Below, piece after piece: positions 33,565 through 45,500 of a DNA stretch of 64,000 nt. The first letter of the stretch is position 1. Every line of letters begins with the position of its first letter. Below the pieces are notes generated by a model. It was not told the origin of the DNA and did no database searches. It worked only from the letters and a program-made list of their open reading frames with translations. The translations under genes and the position numbers were made by a program. Origin of the DNA: Amphibalanus amphitrite (Eukaryota > Arthropoda > Thecostraca > Balanomorpha > Balanidae); the NCBI RefSeq assembly GCF_019059575.1, contig NW_024881613.1, positions 806,001-870,000 of the forward strand. The letters run 5' to 3'.

Positions 33565-36500
33565 CTGGCGAGGAAAAGACGACAGCGTCAGACATCGGCC
33601 ACTATCGCTCCAAATCAAACGGACAACAGCACACACATTCGGCGATGGTTACGACATTGTGTGTTCAGATACAACACTATCGAACCATGAGGTCTCTATC
33701 GGGTCAGCGTCTTTGAACAGAGGGCACCCTGTTGTTCCCCAGGCCTCTCAAGTAGCGGGAAATTCGTCACATCACACCACCACCGGCCACAGTCGATAGC
33801 CGGCGATAGGCCATCGCAACGCAAAAAGCATCCCACTTTCCGGGCGTCGAGTACACAGCGTCGAGTTGACAGTACACAGTGCACAGTGCGGCCGCGCGTC
33901 GGTCGGAGCAGGACGGACGGACACGTGAACAACTCGTGCGGAGGGCAGGGGGCGGCGCCAGGCCTATCGTAGCGTCAACAGAGGAGGGGCGGCGTCGGCG
34001 ACCGGCCGCCTATCGGCGCAGTGCAGCCGCCCCAACGTATCAACATCGCGGCGCGCGGCGGCCGACCCCTGCTGGCACGGTGCCCGGGGGCGTCGCCAGC
34101 TGGCCGGCCGCCGCTGCCGCCCCGCAGCACCCTGTTTGTGCCAGCGTCACCCGGAAGCGGCCAGCCGGTGACCGCACGCACCACGACGACTCAGCACGCA
34201 CAGCGCCGTCGCTGCTGGCACGCGCATGGAACGCCTGCCAGAATCGGCGTCCGTGTGCACGCGAATTCCCCGCCCCTCCCCGCCGGCTGAAGCGCGGAGC
34301 GTGCCAGCGGCCAAGTGCTTAGTAATACGCCGAGAATAACCTCGCCAAAGGACGGGCTTGGCGTGTGGGGGCGTTAGCGTGCGGATGTCAAGGGATGGGG
34401 GATGATGGACGTGTGTTATTCGCCACTCGCGCTTCAATTTCCTTGATGCTATGCATCTCCTGTAAATGTTATTGCTTCACGCAACCCAAACTGATGCGGA
34501 TAAGTGATGTTTTGCAGTTGTTTACATTTCGCAACGATCAAACCAAGTAACGGAAGCTTCCAACTGCATCTACGATTACGTCTGGACAACCCGGGTGGAG
34601 AGGCAAGCTCGGAAGAAAAATGACACTACACGGGACGATTGCTCGCCGGGGGCGGCTCGGTCGGCCCAAACACCTTGGCGTGGCCGGGGGGCCGCGGTGC
34701 CGGTTGCGATCGGGCCCAGCTGTCCGTCAGAGTGTCGGCGGATGGGTGGCGGACACGCCATCTCGCGCCGCTGGACGCCATCGGGTCGGGCCGAGCCGGC
34801 GGCGCCTGCTGGCGTGACGGCCGCGGGTCGTGCCCGTGCCCCGGCCCGGCCCGGGGGTAATGGCACCGGTGACCGGGCCGGCCGCACGCCACCGACCAGC
34901 CCCGCTCAAACGGCGCCCCGTCAGGCGAGCCCACTCACAAAGAAACCCCCAGGCAAAGGCAGTCCGGCTGAAAGAACTGGGACGGCGACGTTGCGAAAGT
35001 TGAGGTCACAGCCACGAAGAGTGAATTAATTGGTGTTACCCAACCGAAAGTAGGCTATTTTTGGATTGTAATATATCACGGGGGATTCGCCGCCACACGT
35101 AGCAGAGTCCGCTGCCTGCTCTGATGACGCCGAACGGTCGGGCGGCGGGCGAGGAGGCCGGCTCTGGCCGCCAGCCAGAGGACGTGACACGTTTGTATAC
35201 CATCGAACGCTAACAGCGCCGCCGGCAGCGTCTCCGGTGACCCGCGGACCAGTCATCTGGCGAGGCCCCTTCGTGACCACGCTGCCGCGGAATGCCGACA
35301 TGATTTCATGCTGCAGGGCGGCCTGCGGACTCCGCCGGCCAGCGCCGCCGCGCCGCCTCCTCGGCAGTTTGCAGGCTCATGTCGTGCTCGGCCCCACTAG
35401 CGTGGCACGTGGCGCAGATGCCCGCCTCGGGACGACCCATCGCCGCCCGAACGGCAGCGTCCATCACGACAGGGGCCGTTCGAGCCCGCAGGCCAAACTC
35501 GTCCAGCGGCTCGCTCGGCGACTCATTTATAATGAATTGGATACCGCGCGGGTCATTGGGTCCGCAGCCACGCAGCAAACACCAAGAGCTGACCGCAGTG
35601 CTGCGCTGTCCGGTGGAATAAGACGCAAGAGAACGCAAGACATCGCAACGGAACATCACTTGCTGACGCTGAACAACTAGAAATCCTGTACGCAAAGAAG
35701 CTATAGTGTACCACCTATCGGTCCTCACCTCTGATCCGACGCCCTGCCGCTTGATGCTGTCGCGGGAGCAGGGGAAGCAGAACTTGTGGTGGTTCTTGGA
35801 GGGACACTGGACGAAGTGGGTGTCCTCGAGCCGCTCCTGGCACAGGGTGCACTTGAGCAGCGCGTTGGGCACCGGGTCGGTGACGGTGGACGTGGCCACG
35901 CCCTGCTCGGCCACCACGCCCTCTGAGGTCGAGTGGCGCGATGTGGAGGAGCGGCGTCCGGCGGTGACGGCGCCGGCCGCGCCCGGTCCGCTACCCGCTG
36001 CCGGAGGACAGGACAGTCAGCGCCGCCACACTGAGACGGAGACCGCCACATCCGAAACCAGGATATCCCACCATAACGCATCCTATCACATGGCAAAGGT
36101 AACTTTGGATCAACCCTGAGTGCAGTGGACGTTTAAGTCAGCGTATGAGGACAGGTAATGAAGGACATCAGGACGATGACGTTCAATTTCTGCGCTGCTT
36201 CTCGATATGCATTGTGCCTCATGAATGTCACTTAGTGTGTCGTGTTTTTTTGTGTCCAAATGGTGTCATCCATCACAATATTGACTACACAGCTCCGCCC
36301 TGCCGACGCCCACCCGTGACGGCCCAGACCCGGTCGTGCCGGCGCCACACCACTGACCGGGCGCATCGTGACGTGACTGGGCCCGGCGTCAAGTGACGTC
36401 CCTGACAGGTAGCGTGAGAGAGCGGCGGGTGTCTGCCGCCCCTCCCGGCAAACATCGATCACCCGTCCCCCGTCAGACCGAGTCCGGAGCCGCCGCAGCC

Positions 36501-39500
36501 GGCAGACAACAAATAGTCAGTGGCAGAACGGCACGTCTCACCCCCTCCCAGACCGCCTACTCGCACGTGCGTGCCAGCGAAAACTGATTACCGTCCGACA
36601 CGCACGAAGGCTGCGGGGGCACGCACACCCTCTGGCCGCCGGCACGGACGCGGCGCTGCAGAGAGACACGCAACTGGGCGACATACACACGAGCGCGCGT
36701 GAGACTGTAATCAGGAGAAGGCCGGGCACGGCACGAGGTAATCAGGCCCGCATCGCGCCCACACGAACAGAGAGAGAGAGAGCGGGAGGCAACATGACAC
36801 GTCTTGGAACGGACTTCGCGTGTGTGCGCCTCAACATAAGCACGCGGGCCATATCCGTGCAGGCCGCTATCGAAAAACATCAGGAAATATTTCCAACTGA
36901 AACTGCTGCAACTACGCCAACTAACCCAAGTCACACTATTTGAAAAGGAACAGGTCCTATTTAGATCTGCAAAGTGTTTTCTAGGAAACTCCTAGAAGCG
37001 TTCATCTTTCGCAACCCATCATCACTGGCCTTGTCAGCTGTTTATACTGAAGCCGTAAATTCACAGAGCAGTGCCTATTACTAAACCTCACGACATCGTC
37101 CTCTCGTGGCAACAGCACCCAGTGCACGGCCTCGCCGTTCAGGGCAGACGTCTCTGGCCCCATCGGTCCGCGGATCTCCCGTCTCCTCAGGCCGTGAGCT
37201 CATCCCCCGCAGAGCTGGGAGCCGACAGCCCGCGGCACACTGACGTAACGTCCAGCGGGCGCCGGCTGAGTCACCCGGCCAGACTGGGGCGGCGCCCCGT
37301 CGGACGCCCCTGATGACGCACCTTCTGGCAGGCTGCGGACTGGCAGACCTAGCCAGTCGGAGGCGTGAGGAGCCGCTCAGATCAGGCGAGATTTCGGAAA
37401 CCATGCTCTAGACGAGCGTCTGAAGTCTATTTAGGACATGAAGCCACTCTAGCCGAGGGTCCTGAAACCTTCCAGGTCGAGAGTTTTAAGAAGAAAAAAA
37501 CAGCCGACGGTCTTGAAGCTTCTTTGATCGAAGAATCCGTAAGTAGCGAGGGTAACCGCAACGGGGGCCAGGAAGCCAGGAGCCGATTAGGCCAGGAAGC
37601 CAGAAAGCGATGTGATAGATATGCCACCCGACAAAAGACAAGACTTCAAAATATGTACTTGAAAGACGTCTGATGTTTTCTGGAAACACCACATTTGCAG
37701 TGTCACTCTGTAAGTCCGAAGTTGCCTCTGTAGGCGCCACTGAGGCCCAGGACGTTCCCCCTTAGACTGAGGCGAGGGGTTCGATCGCCTTCTGTACGGA
37801 GGCGAGGCATTGGAAGCCATCCAGACGGGTGCGGGCTCCGGCCGCAGTCACGGAATCGACCGGACGCCGTATACGGTTCGATTGGAGGGGCTGGAACAAC
37901 GACCACAGTGACCTTCGAGCGGAGATCATGGCGACACTATTGTGGCTGAGGATGGGTGGATTCTGGGTGGAAAACTTCTGCATGCCAGTGGCAACTCAGG
38001 ATTACAATTCTGAGCACAGCAGTGGGCATAACCCGTAAGCGAAATTGCGCGTCATAGCCATAGTAGAAAAAAAAATGTGATCTGCTAAAGCAGAAGACGT
38101 ACAAGCAGATGGAGTGTGACTTATAGGAGTCATAATGCGTATCATAGTATGTATCGCTTGTTCGGCAAAATCAAACATCATGATGAAATGTCCGACATGT
38201 ACCTACATTGTACAAAGCAAATACCTTATCAGGAATGTTGATCGTGACCGATTTCAAATGATAAAACTGCAGGAGGTCCCCACCGTATTGGTTGTCAAGT
38301 CACACAAGTGCACACTATCGTGCTGTGTGTACTTTGATTGAAGATTGGCTCGATAAACAAGTCCTAGTAACAACGGTCAGCGAATGCTCTGAATACTTGA
38401 GAATATCAGCATACGTTGACCTGCCTACTCGAGGCGATTACATTTGAAAGTTTTATTGAAACGGAAGTGCTATCGGGTTAAGTATTTGATGAATTACATC
38501 GGCCAAGCCATCCGTTGGCCCCTTGAGTCATGTCAAACGTGGTTGCTCAAGCGGGCCGTTAGCAGATTTGTGGGCGAGGTGCATGGGCCCAGGCGGAAGG
38601 AGGCGCAAAGTTTGAGAATGTCGGAGACATTTGCACGAAGTGTGGGTTCAGGGCGAATAATGTTTGGGAAAGAAATTAGGCAGACCATGTGAACGAAGGT
38701 AGGAGTTGCCCGAGTGCCATTTAACGGCGCTGAGAAACAGGATGTCACGAGTCCCTAGAAAGAGAACAACATCACAGTTGAGCATAAAGGATATCCATAG
38801 GAGTCAGTGCGGGCAAAGGACGAGAAGTTCGACGGTTAACATGTTAATAGGCGGTTATGTGTTGAAATTGAGACTACATGCGGCACTGAAGATAATCTAG
38901 CAGTGTAAAACAACTGGCTACTAAGCAAAAACTAGCATGAAAACGCGGAAAAGAGATTAAAGCATCGACAGTTAACGACGCCTGGACCTAAAATCAGCTA
39001 ACATGACTTTACAAACCTGGGCAATAAAAAAGGCCAATAAGCAGTTCATCACGCCGGTTGGCCAAAAGCATCCATAGCGACTGGCCGGGAGTGCCGGGGT
39101 GGCGGACACTCCCGGCGGCACTCCCGGGGGCACTCACACGAGTTGGGCGAGTGCTGCGAGCTGCGCGACACGGACCGGGTCGAGGACGAGCCGGGGCTGC
39201 CGCTGTTGCGCGGTGAGCCGGGCGGCATCAGCTCCTGCAGCGCGGCCATCGGAGAGGCGCCCGGCCCGGCCGGCAGCTGACCAGAGGGCGAGCTGCGCGG
39301 CGGCGCGCCAGATGATGTCGAGACGGCCAGACCGTTCAGCGGCACCGGCACCATGCCTGGGAGGACGGCCCACAGAGGTCAGCGGTGCAGAGGACGGCCC
39401 CAGAGGTCAGCGGTAGAGGACGGCCACAGAGGTCAGCGGTACAGAGGAGACGGGGTCAGCGGTACAGAAGACGGCCCACAGAGGTCAGCGGTGCAGAGGA

Positions 39501-42500
39501 CGGCCCCAGAGGTCAGCGGTACAGAGGACGGCCCACAGAGGTCAGCGGTGCAGGGGACGGCCCCAGAGGTCAGCGGTACAGAGGATACGAGTACAGAGGA
39601 CAGTCATTGAGGTCAGCGTTTGGCGTCGAAGATCAGAGAAAAGACTCGAGTCCAGGGATCCGGCAAAAAGAAGGAAGAAAGGAATCCAAAGAGTCTGTGT
39701 TAAATGAGTGTCGGCTTTAAGATTTGTCGGTATCAAAGGGGCTGCTTTCGCCATGAGAAGAACCATCTCCGCCATGTCATCATCGGAATATGGTCAGGCA
39801 TGTGAAACAAGGAGTTACAGAAAGTTGTGAAAAGAACGCAATGCTGCTCTCGCCTCTGTCTGCCTCTGTGTCCCACGTTTTGCATGTCAATCTTTCAGCG
39901 TCCTCTACAAGACATTTGTGCAAATTGCATATGATCTTCGATGTCTTTGTCTATGATCGATCAGATCAGGCACATGTTAGCGATAAAGGTTCATGAAAGC
40001 AGTTTTAGTGATGAGAACCATATATGTTCTCATGAAAGCAGGACCGAATGGAGGCCAAAACAATAAAGCACTTGCAGGCTCACGAAACAATGCGTCATCT
40101 AACGTGATATTGACATCATTGTGTAGCATGAGGTCACCGTCATTGGATATACCTTCGCCGTCCAAACAACTCTGACGACGCATTAATGTACCGCAAATAC
40201 AAGGCATCTCGACCCCCAGCACAGCATGGCTTTCCGAGGCTCGTGCAGGACGGCGCGGCGCACCGATGCGCCATTGACCGACACTCCATTACACCAGCGC
40301 GCCACAACCGTCGCCGGCGGCGCGTGGCGCGACGTGCGCTCGATACGCCGCGCCGGCGGCCGGTGCGCCGCGTCACGTCTCGACTGCGGCACGCACGCCG
40401 CGCACGCGATCCCGGCGACGTGCCGATGCGGCTTCGGAGCGCGGGGCTTCAGGGAAGTCCGAACTGAACCCCAGCCGAGGTCGGCGGAACACGGCGGCGC
40501 GGCTGCCGCGCGGGGGACGTGATGTCACCCTGCAGTCGTCAGCGGGGTCGGGGTCAGAGCTTCGCAGCGCTCGGCCGACCCAGAGGGGGTTTATTTATCC
40601 GGACAGAGGCGGCGACCACGCTGTCAGCGGCGGCCCTGCGCTGGAACCGCGGCCCGGACAGCGAGCTATCAGACGTGTGTTTACCGCCTGCAGCGGCGAC
40701 AAGTGACGCGCCGCGCCGTGTTTGGCACTGTATACGATTGCGCCAGATTTGTCACAGAACTCTGTTACTAGCAGGGCATTCTTCAGACGTGACTGGGCCA
40801 TGTCCGCCTTGTTTTGAGAAGAGGACAGAGGAACTAGGCTGCTGAGTGTTAGCGAAGACAGCCGGTTCAGTATATGAACCCGAGAGCCAGTGGGGCACCC
40901 GAACCATCCTATCAGGACGAGGACCATTCGGTTCGGACCACAGTCGCTGTGACCTCTGGCCTGACCGGGTCGCGTGACCGATCGGTGCCGATGCCCCATC
41001 CTGACACGCGAGCCGCACCGCCGGCGGCCCGGTGACCTCTGACCCCAGTCATTCAGTGCAGCTCCCCGAACCGGCCACTCGAGACGCGCCGGTCGGCCGG
41101 GTCGAAGGTCACAGCGCTGGCCGCCGCAGGTGTCCAAAGTGCGCCGGCCGGCTCTGAGCGGCGCCCTCCCGCCGGGCGGGGGCGGGGCGGGGCGGGGTGG
41201 GGTCACGCGGTCGGTGACCGGGGCGCCCGGGTCGGGCGGGCGGGCGTTGCCGGCTCACTGTATACAATATACATACACCGCCGGCCTGGGGTAAACAGTG
41301 ACGTCGAGGGCAGGCGACCGGCCGGCCGGAATGACACGCCGGCCCGCCCCCCGCCCCGACAGGCGACGGGCTCCAGAGGCGGCGGCGGGTCACGGCCGAC
41401 GACACGGGCCCCTCGCAGCCAGCCAGTTTGTTAGCATAACGCTGCGCTGAGCTGGCCAGATTTGAGAGAGCTGGACGCGTGCCAAGCGAGGGCGCCCGGG
41501 CGGGCATCGCGCCGCGCCGCGCCCGTTGCCGTGGCAACCGTTTGTTATTGACCCTGATTGGATGAGTGTGACATCCGCTGTACAGTTTGCCGGGGCGATA
41601 ACTCATCTTTTGTCGTCGTTTACCGGGCGGCGGTGCACGGTGGTCGCCGGTGCAGCGTGCAGCGGTCGAGCATAGTGTGCCGCCACGGCACGCGAGCCGT
41701 CTCCACTCGACCATAGAGGCCATCCGTGTGGAGCCGCGTGCCTCCAAAGCCCGCTCCGGTCGGCCACTGCGTGCCGCCACGGTACAAATGAATATCGAGC
41801 GCTTCATTAGCGGCCGCACCGGGACCCAGGAGCGCCGCATTGGCCGCATGTGCGCCAAATTAGGCAGTGACACGCCACGCCGCGTGCACGGTCGGCCCGG
41901 GCCGCGCTCAGTCGCCGGTCACTGTACTGAGAACGTGACATGCGGCGCCGGGCCACCAAACAAAATGTGATCGCTCACGCGCTAGTTTTGCGCTCGTAAA
42001 TGCGCCAAGTTGGCAACAGTTTGGCAGCCGGGTCCAGTGATGAATGCTTTTCGGTGGGGTCCGGCCAAGTAGGGTTCATTGATCCCTTGCTGCCGGTTGA
42101 TTATGTTGTGCCGTGCTGGTTTATGGAGCAGAGTCACGCATGTCCGGCCATGTTACGGGCGAGCTCATTTGAAAAAGCGAAACTGAGCAACAAAACCAAA
42201 CTATCGATGCCAGTCATGGTCGAACGACGAACAAAGGGAGTGATTTACTAATGGTTGGCTTTGAGCAATGCTTGCATGACGACTCCTAGGAACGGACAAC
42301 ACGTTATTTCGATCCAGACATTGATTAAATTTGTTTCAATCAAAAAACAGCAGAAGAATCATGTTACACTTAATTTGGTCACGACAACAAAAATGAAAAA
42401 TAATGAAATAAAGCACGCAGAGATTTATGTAATATAAATTAGGGCGTTGACACGTCCGATCGGGAGTTATACGTTTAAGCAAAAACTAGGATAAACTAGG

Positions 42501-45500
42501 ATAATCATCATGGGTTGCCCAATGCCCATATGAGCGAAGCCTGGAACGGGTCCTTTTGAACCCTTTACCTATGTACACAGACGGGGTTCACGTGACTTCC
42601 AAGCCGTCTTTGGCATTCCCGTAAGCTAAGTAGCAAACAGGCGTGCAACGCGCACGACATATCGCGAGTTTTCAGTCTCGGATAGCCAATCCCTTCACTT
42701 TTATGCCCAGGCCACATCCCTAAATGGCGCTAAGCGGCTGGCTTACAGACTGCCAGCGCACGGTATGCAGAACATGACGCGTCCGACGCCACTGCTGAAA
42801 AACAAAACTGGGACAATGGCAGCATGACAAGCCGCCAAAAAGGGCAGCGACTGCGGACCGCGTATACCGACAGTGGCTCCGACCAGGATCCCCGCAGAAA
42901 GACACGCGCAGTTTTATGTCTAGTTAACCGTGAGCTCACCTGTGAAATTGGATCAATGTTTTGTTGGTAAATCTAAGCGCCAATAGAGCCAATGTTGAAA
43001 CCGGTCACCGTTTAGGTGTTAAGTTTGTCCTGACACGCTCTCGACGCTGGTAATATTGCATATTTGAGGACACGTTAACAAGCACGACATTCAGCCGATT
43101 CCTTCCACGTGCAGTCGTTTCCTAAGCCTGTCTATTTATCATTATTCATTTTAATGAATATAGGCCTGACAAGGAAACCTTACAAACTGGTATCGATAAC
43201 GCACTTTAGCACCTACAGTGGCATATATTTTCCTCATCTCAGCTTTGTCCCTGCCCTGAGCCCCTGTGCTCCGTGCTCCGTGCTCCGTGCTCCGTGCTCC
43301 GTGCTCCGTGCTCACAGCCAGTCCCGGTGGAAGCCCGTCCCGTTTTTCTCCAGTGACGTCACTCAGTACCGGTCGCGGTGTGACCGCCGCCGGCAGTGCG
43401 CCGTCGCCGCCGGCCGCCATCGACCCACGGCCGAATCACCAGCATCCATTGAGCCCAGCTTGCTCAACAGCTGGCGGCGCCCCAAGGCCAGCTGACGTCA
43501 CGGCTGGCAGGCGGCCAACTTTTCTGCGCAGCTGCCTGGCTCGCCGCGATGACGTGGTCAAGGCTGGACCGGGCGGCGCGGCGGCGCGGCCGGCCGCCGA
43601 CTGTTTTCGTCCGAGAAACGTGCGCGTCCGCAAATAGACGCGCGCGACGGGCCGTCAGGTGCACAGACGGCTACCGTCGTACACGAGGGCGCGCCCGCCG
43701 ACCGCCGCGCTGGGCCGGCTCCGACACGGCCGCACCCCTCCCCCTCCCGGCGGCACGTGACGCGTCACGGCAGACGGGTGTCACGTAGCGCCCGTCACGG
43801 ATGCAGCGGCACGCCCGGGGCGTGACACGAACTCCGTGTGGGGATGACCTTATCGGCGGGGTCGTGTTCCGCGTTACACCGGCGTCACGTCCGCCCCCCC
43901 CCCTCCCACTGGGGGAGCAGCCGGGGCGCACGTGATGCCTTCGACGTGCCCTCCCAGCAGAGCCTCCGGTTTCCCCACCGGACTCGGGACAGGATGGCCA
44001 GGCGTTGCGTCACGTGGTCTGTTACCAGGTGAACAAAGACGGCACGGTCTGGCGGTGTGCCAGCGCGCACACTCGCCAGACTCGGCAGAGGGGAGGGGAG
44101 GAGAGAGAGGAGGGGAGGAAACCGGGGGCGTGAGCCCGGCACTAAACTCCGTCTCCCGGCTCCGGCGGCGGCACGGTCAGAGATCGATGTGCCTCTCGCC
44201 GCCGACAGCTAGACACAAAAACCGCCCAGAGTCCAAACATGTTCCGCAAATAGCCGGTAACCCTTCAGAACGGGACGGGGCGGGCCGCGGTCCGTCTCCC
44301 GCGGAAGGCGGGCGGAGGGCGCGGGGCGGAAGGCGGGCGCCGGGTGACCTCTACAGCCAGCCATCCGCGGTCAGTTCCGTGCCGCTCCGATGACCGGCCG
44401 CCTATCGCCGCCATCTCCCAGACGGTGTAGCGGCTCGACAGGCCGGCGCAGCGGCCACCAAGGCCGCGGGGGCGCCGCTTTTGTCTCCTGCACGGCCGGC
44501 CGGTCGGCGGCGGTGAGGCCGCCCGGCCGGCGAGCTTGGGTCGATTCCCATAGCCACCTGCGGGTCCCGGGCAGCCGGTGAGGCTGCGACGCCACCGCCG
44601 GACTCTCAACAGCGTGAGACGCGCCCCCGAGGCGTACCCAGAGACCCGCGGGGTGACAAGGGCCACCAGTCCCCAGACTCCTAAAGATAACCATTCCCAG
44701 TGAGGTCACGCATCTCCAGAACAGCGGAAGCGATCGCCTGCCGGGAGGAGAGGAAGCGCCGGCCGATAGGACGGGAAGCTGCCTTCCGCCGGCGGCGTCA
44801 CGGCGGCGCCGTTCGGCCTCTCTCGGCGGCAGCTGCATCCCGCCGGCCGGGATGTGGTGAGTGTCGGGCGTCCGTTCCGCGGCCGGGTCGCCTCAGGAGA
44901 CGTCCGAGCACCCTCCGGACGGAGCTCTGGGGTGCCACGTCAGCTCCCGGCGCCACCGCACCGGATGAATGGACACTGGACAGGGCGCGGCAAGAGGCGC
45001 GTCCCGGTCACCCTGGAGTAAACGCCTGCTCAGCGCGGCCTCTGCTGAGGCCAGCATGTGAGGCACATCGTTAGGGCGGACTTTGGAAGACGCGTGGCAG
45101 CCGATTTGGGTTACGTCCTGGGGACTTTGGCACCGACACGATTCCCGGAGCTATTGATAACATTATGTGACTTGTGAATGTGGCGTGAGCTCCATAAATT
45201 ATTGAACCACAAAAGTAAGACTTGGTTATTGCATGCTTACAGCATACAATGGCATTGTTGTTAAGCACTGGAGCGCATGAGGGCTATTGTTACACGCCGA
45301 GTTCTTCCTCTCTTTGAAATCGGTTTGCAGTTCATGGCTTCTTTGGTATTGTGCCGTTTACTACGCTTTTTGTGTGCATGCAACAACTGCCACACGAACG
45401 TCGCATTATGTTACAGCCAGGTGTGCCGCAGATCAAACAGGCGCGAGGACAGGCCGCCTGCGGCCCGGCCGTTTCTCCGGCGGCTCTCACGGACAAGGTG

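Noticed and set aside
33879..35029. Several 90-150 codon frames on both strands between IRF2BP exons 3 and 4
   Set aside because: CpG-rich composition removes stop codons in all frames; no recognisable domains.
37365..37673. 102-codon plus-strand frame in IRF2BP intron 2
   Set aside because: Antisense to the gene, with internally repetitive DNA and no known domain.
41109..41873. 254-codon minus-strand frame
   Set aside because: It lies in a CpG-rich part of IRF2BP intron 1, overlaps other frames and shows no domain or splice logic.
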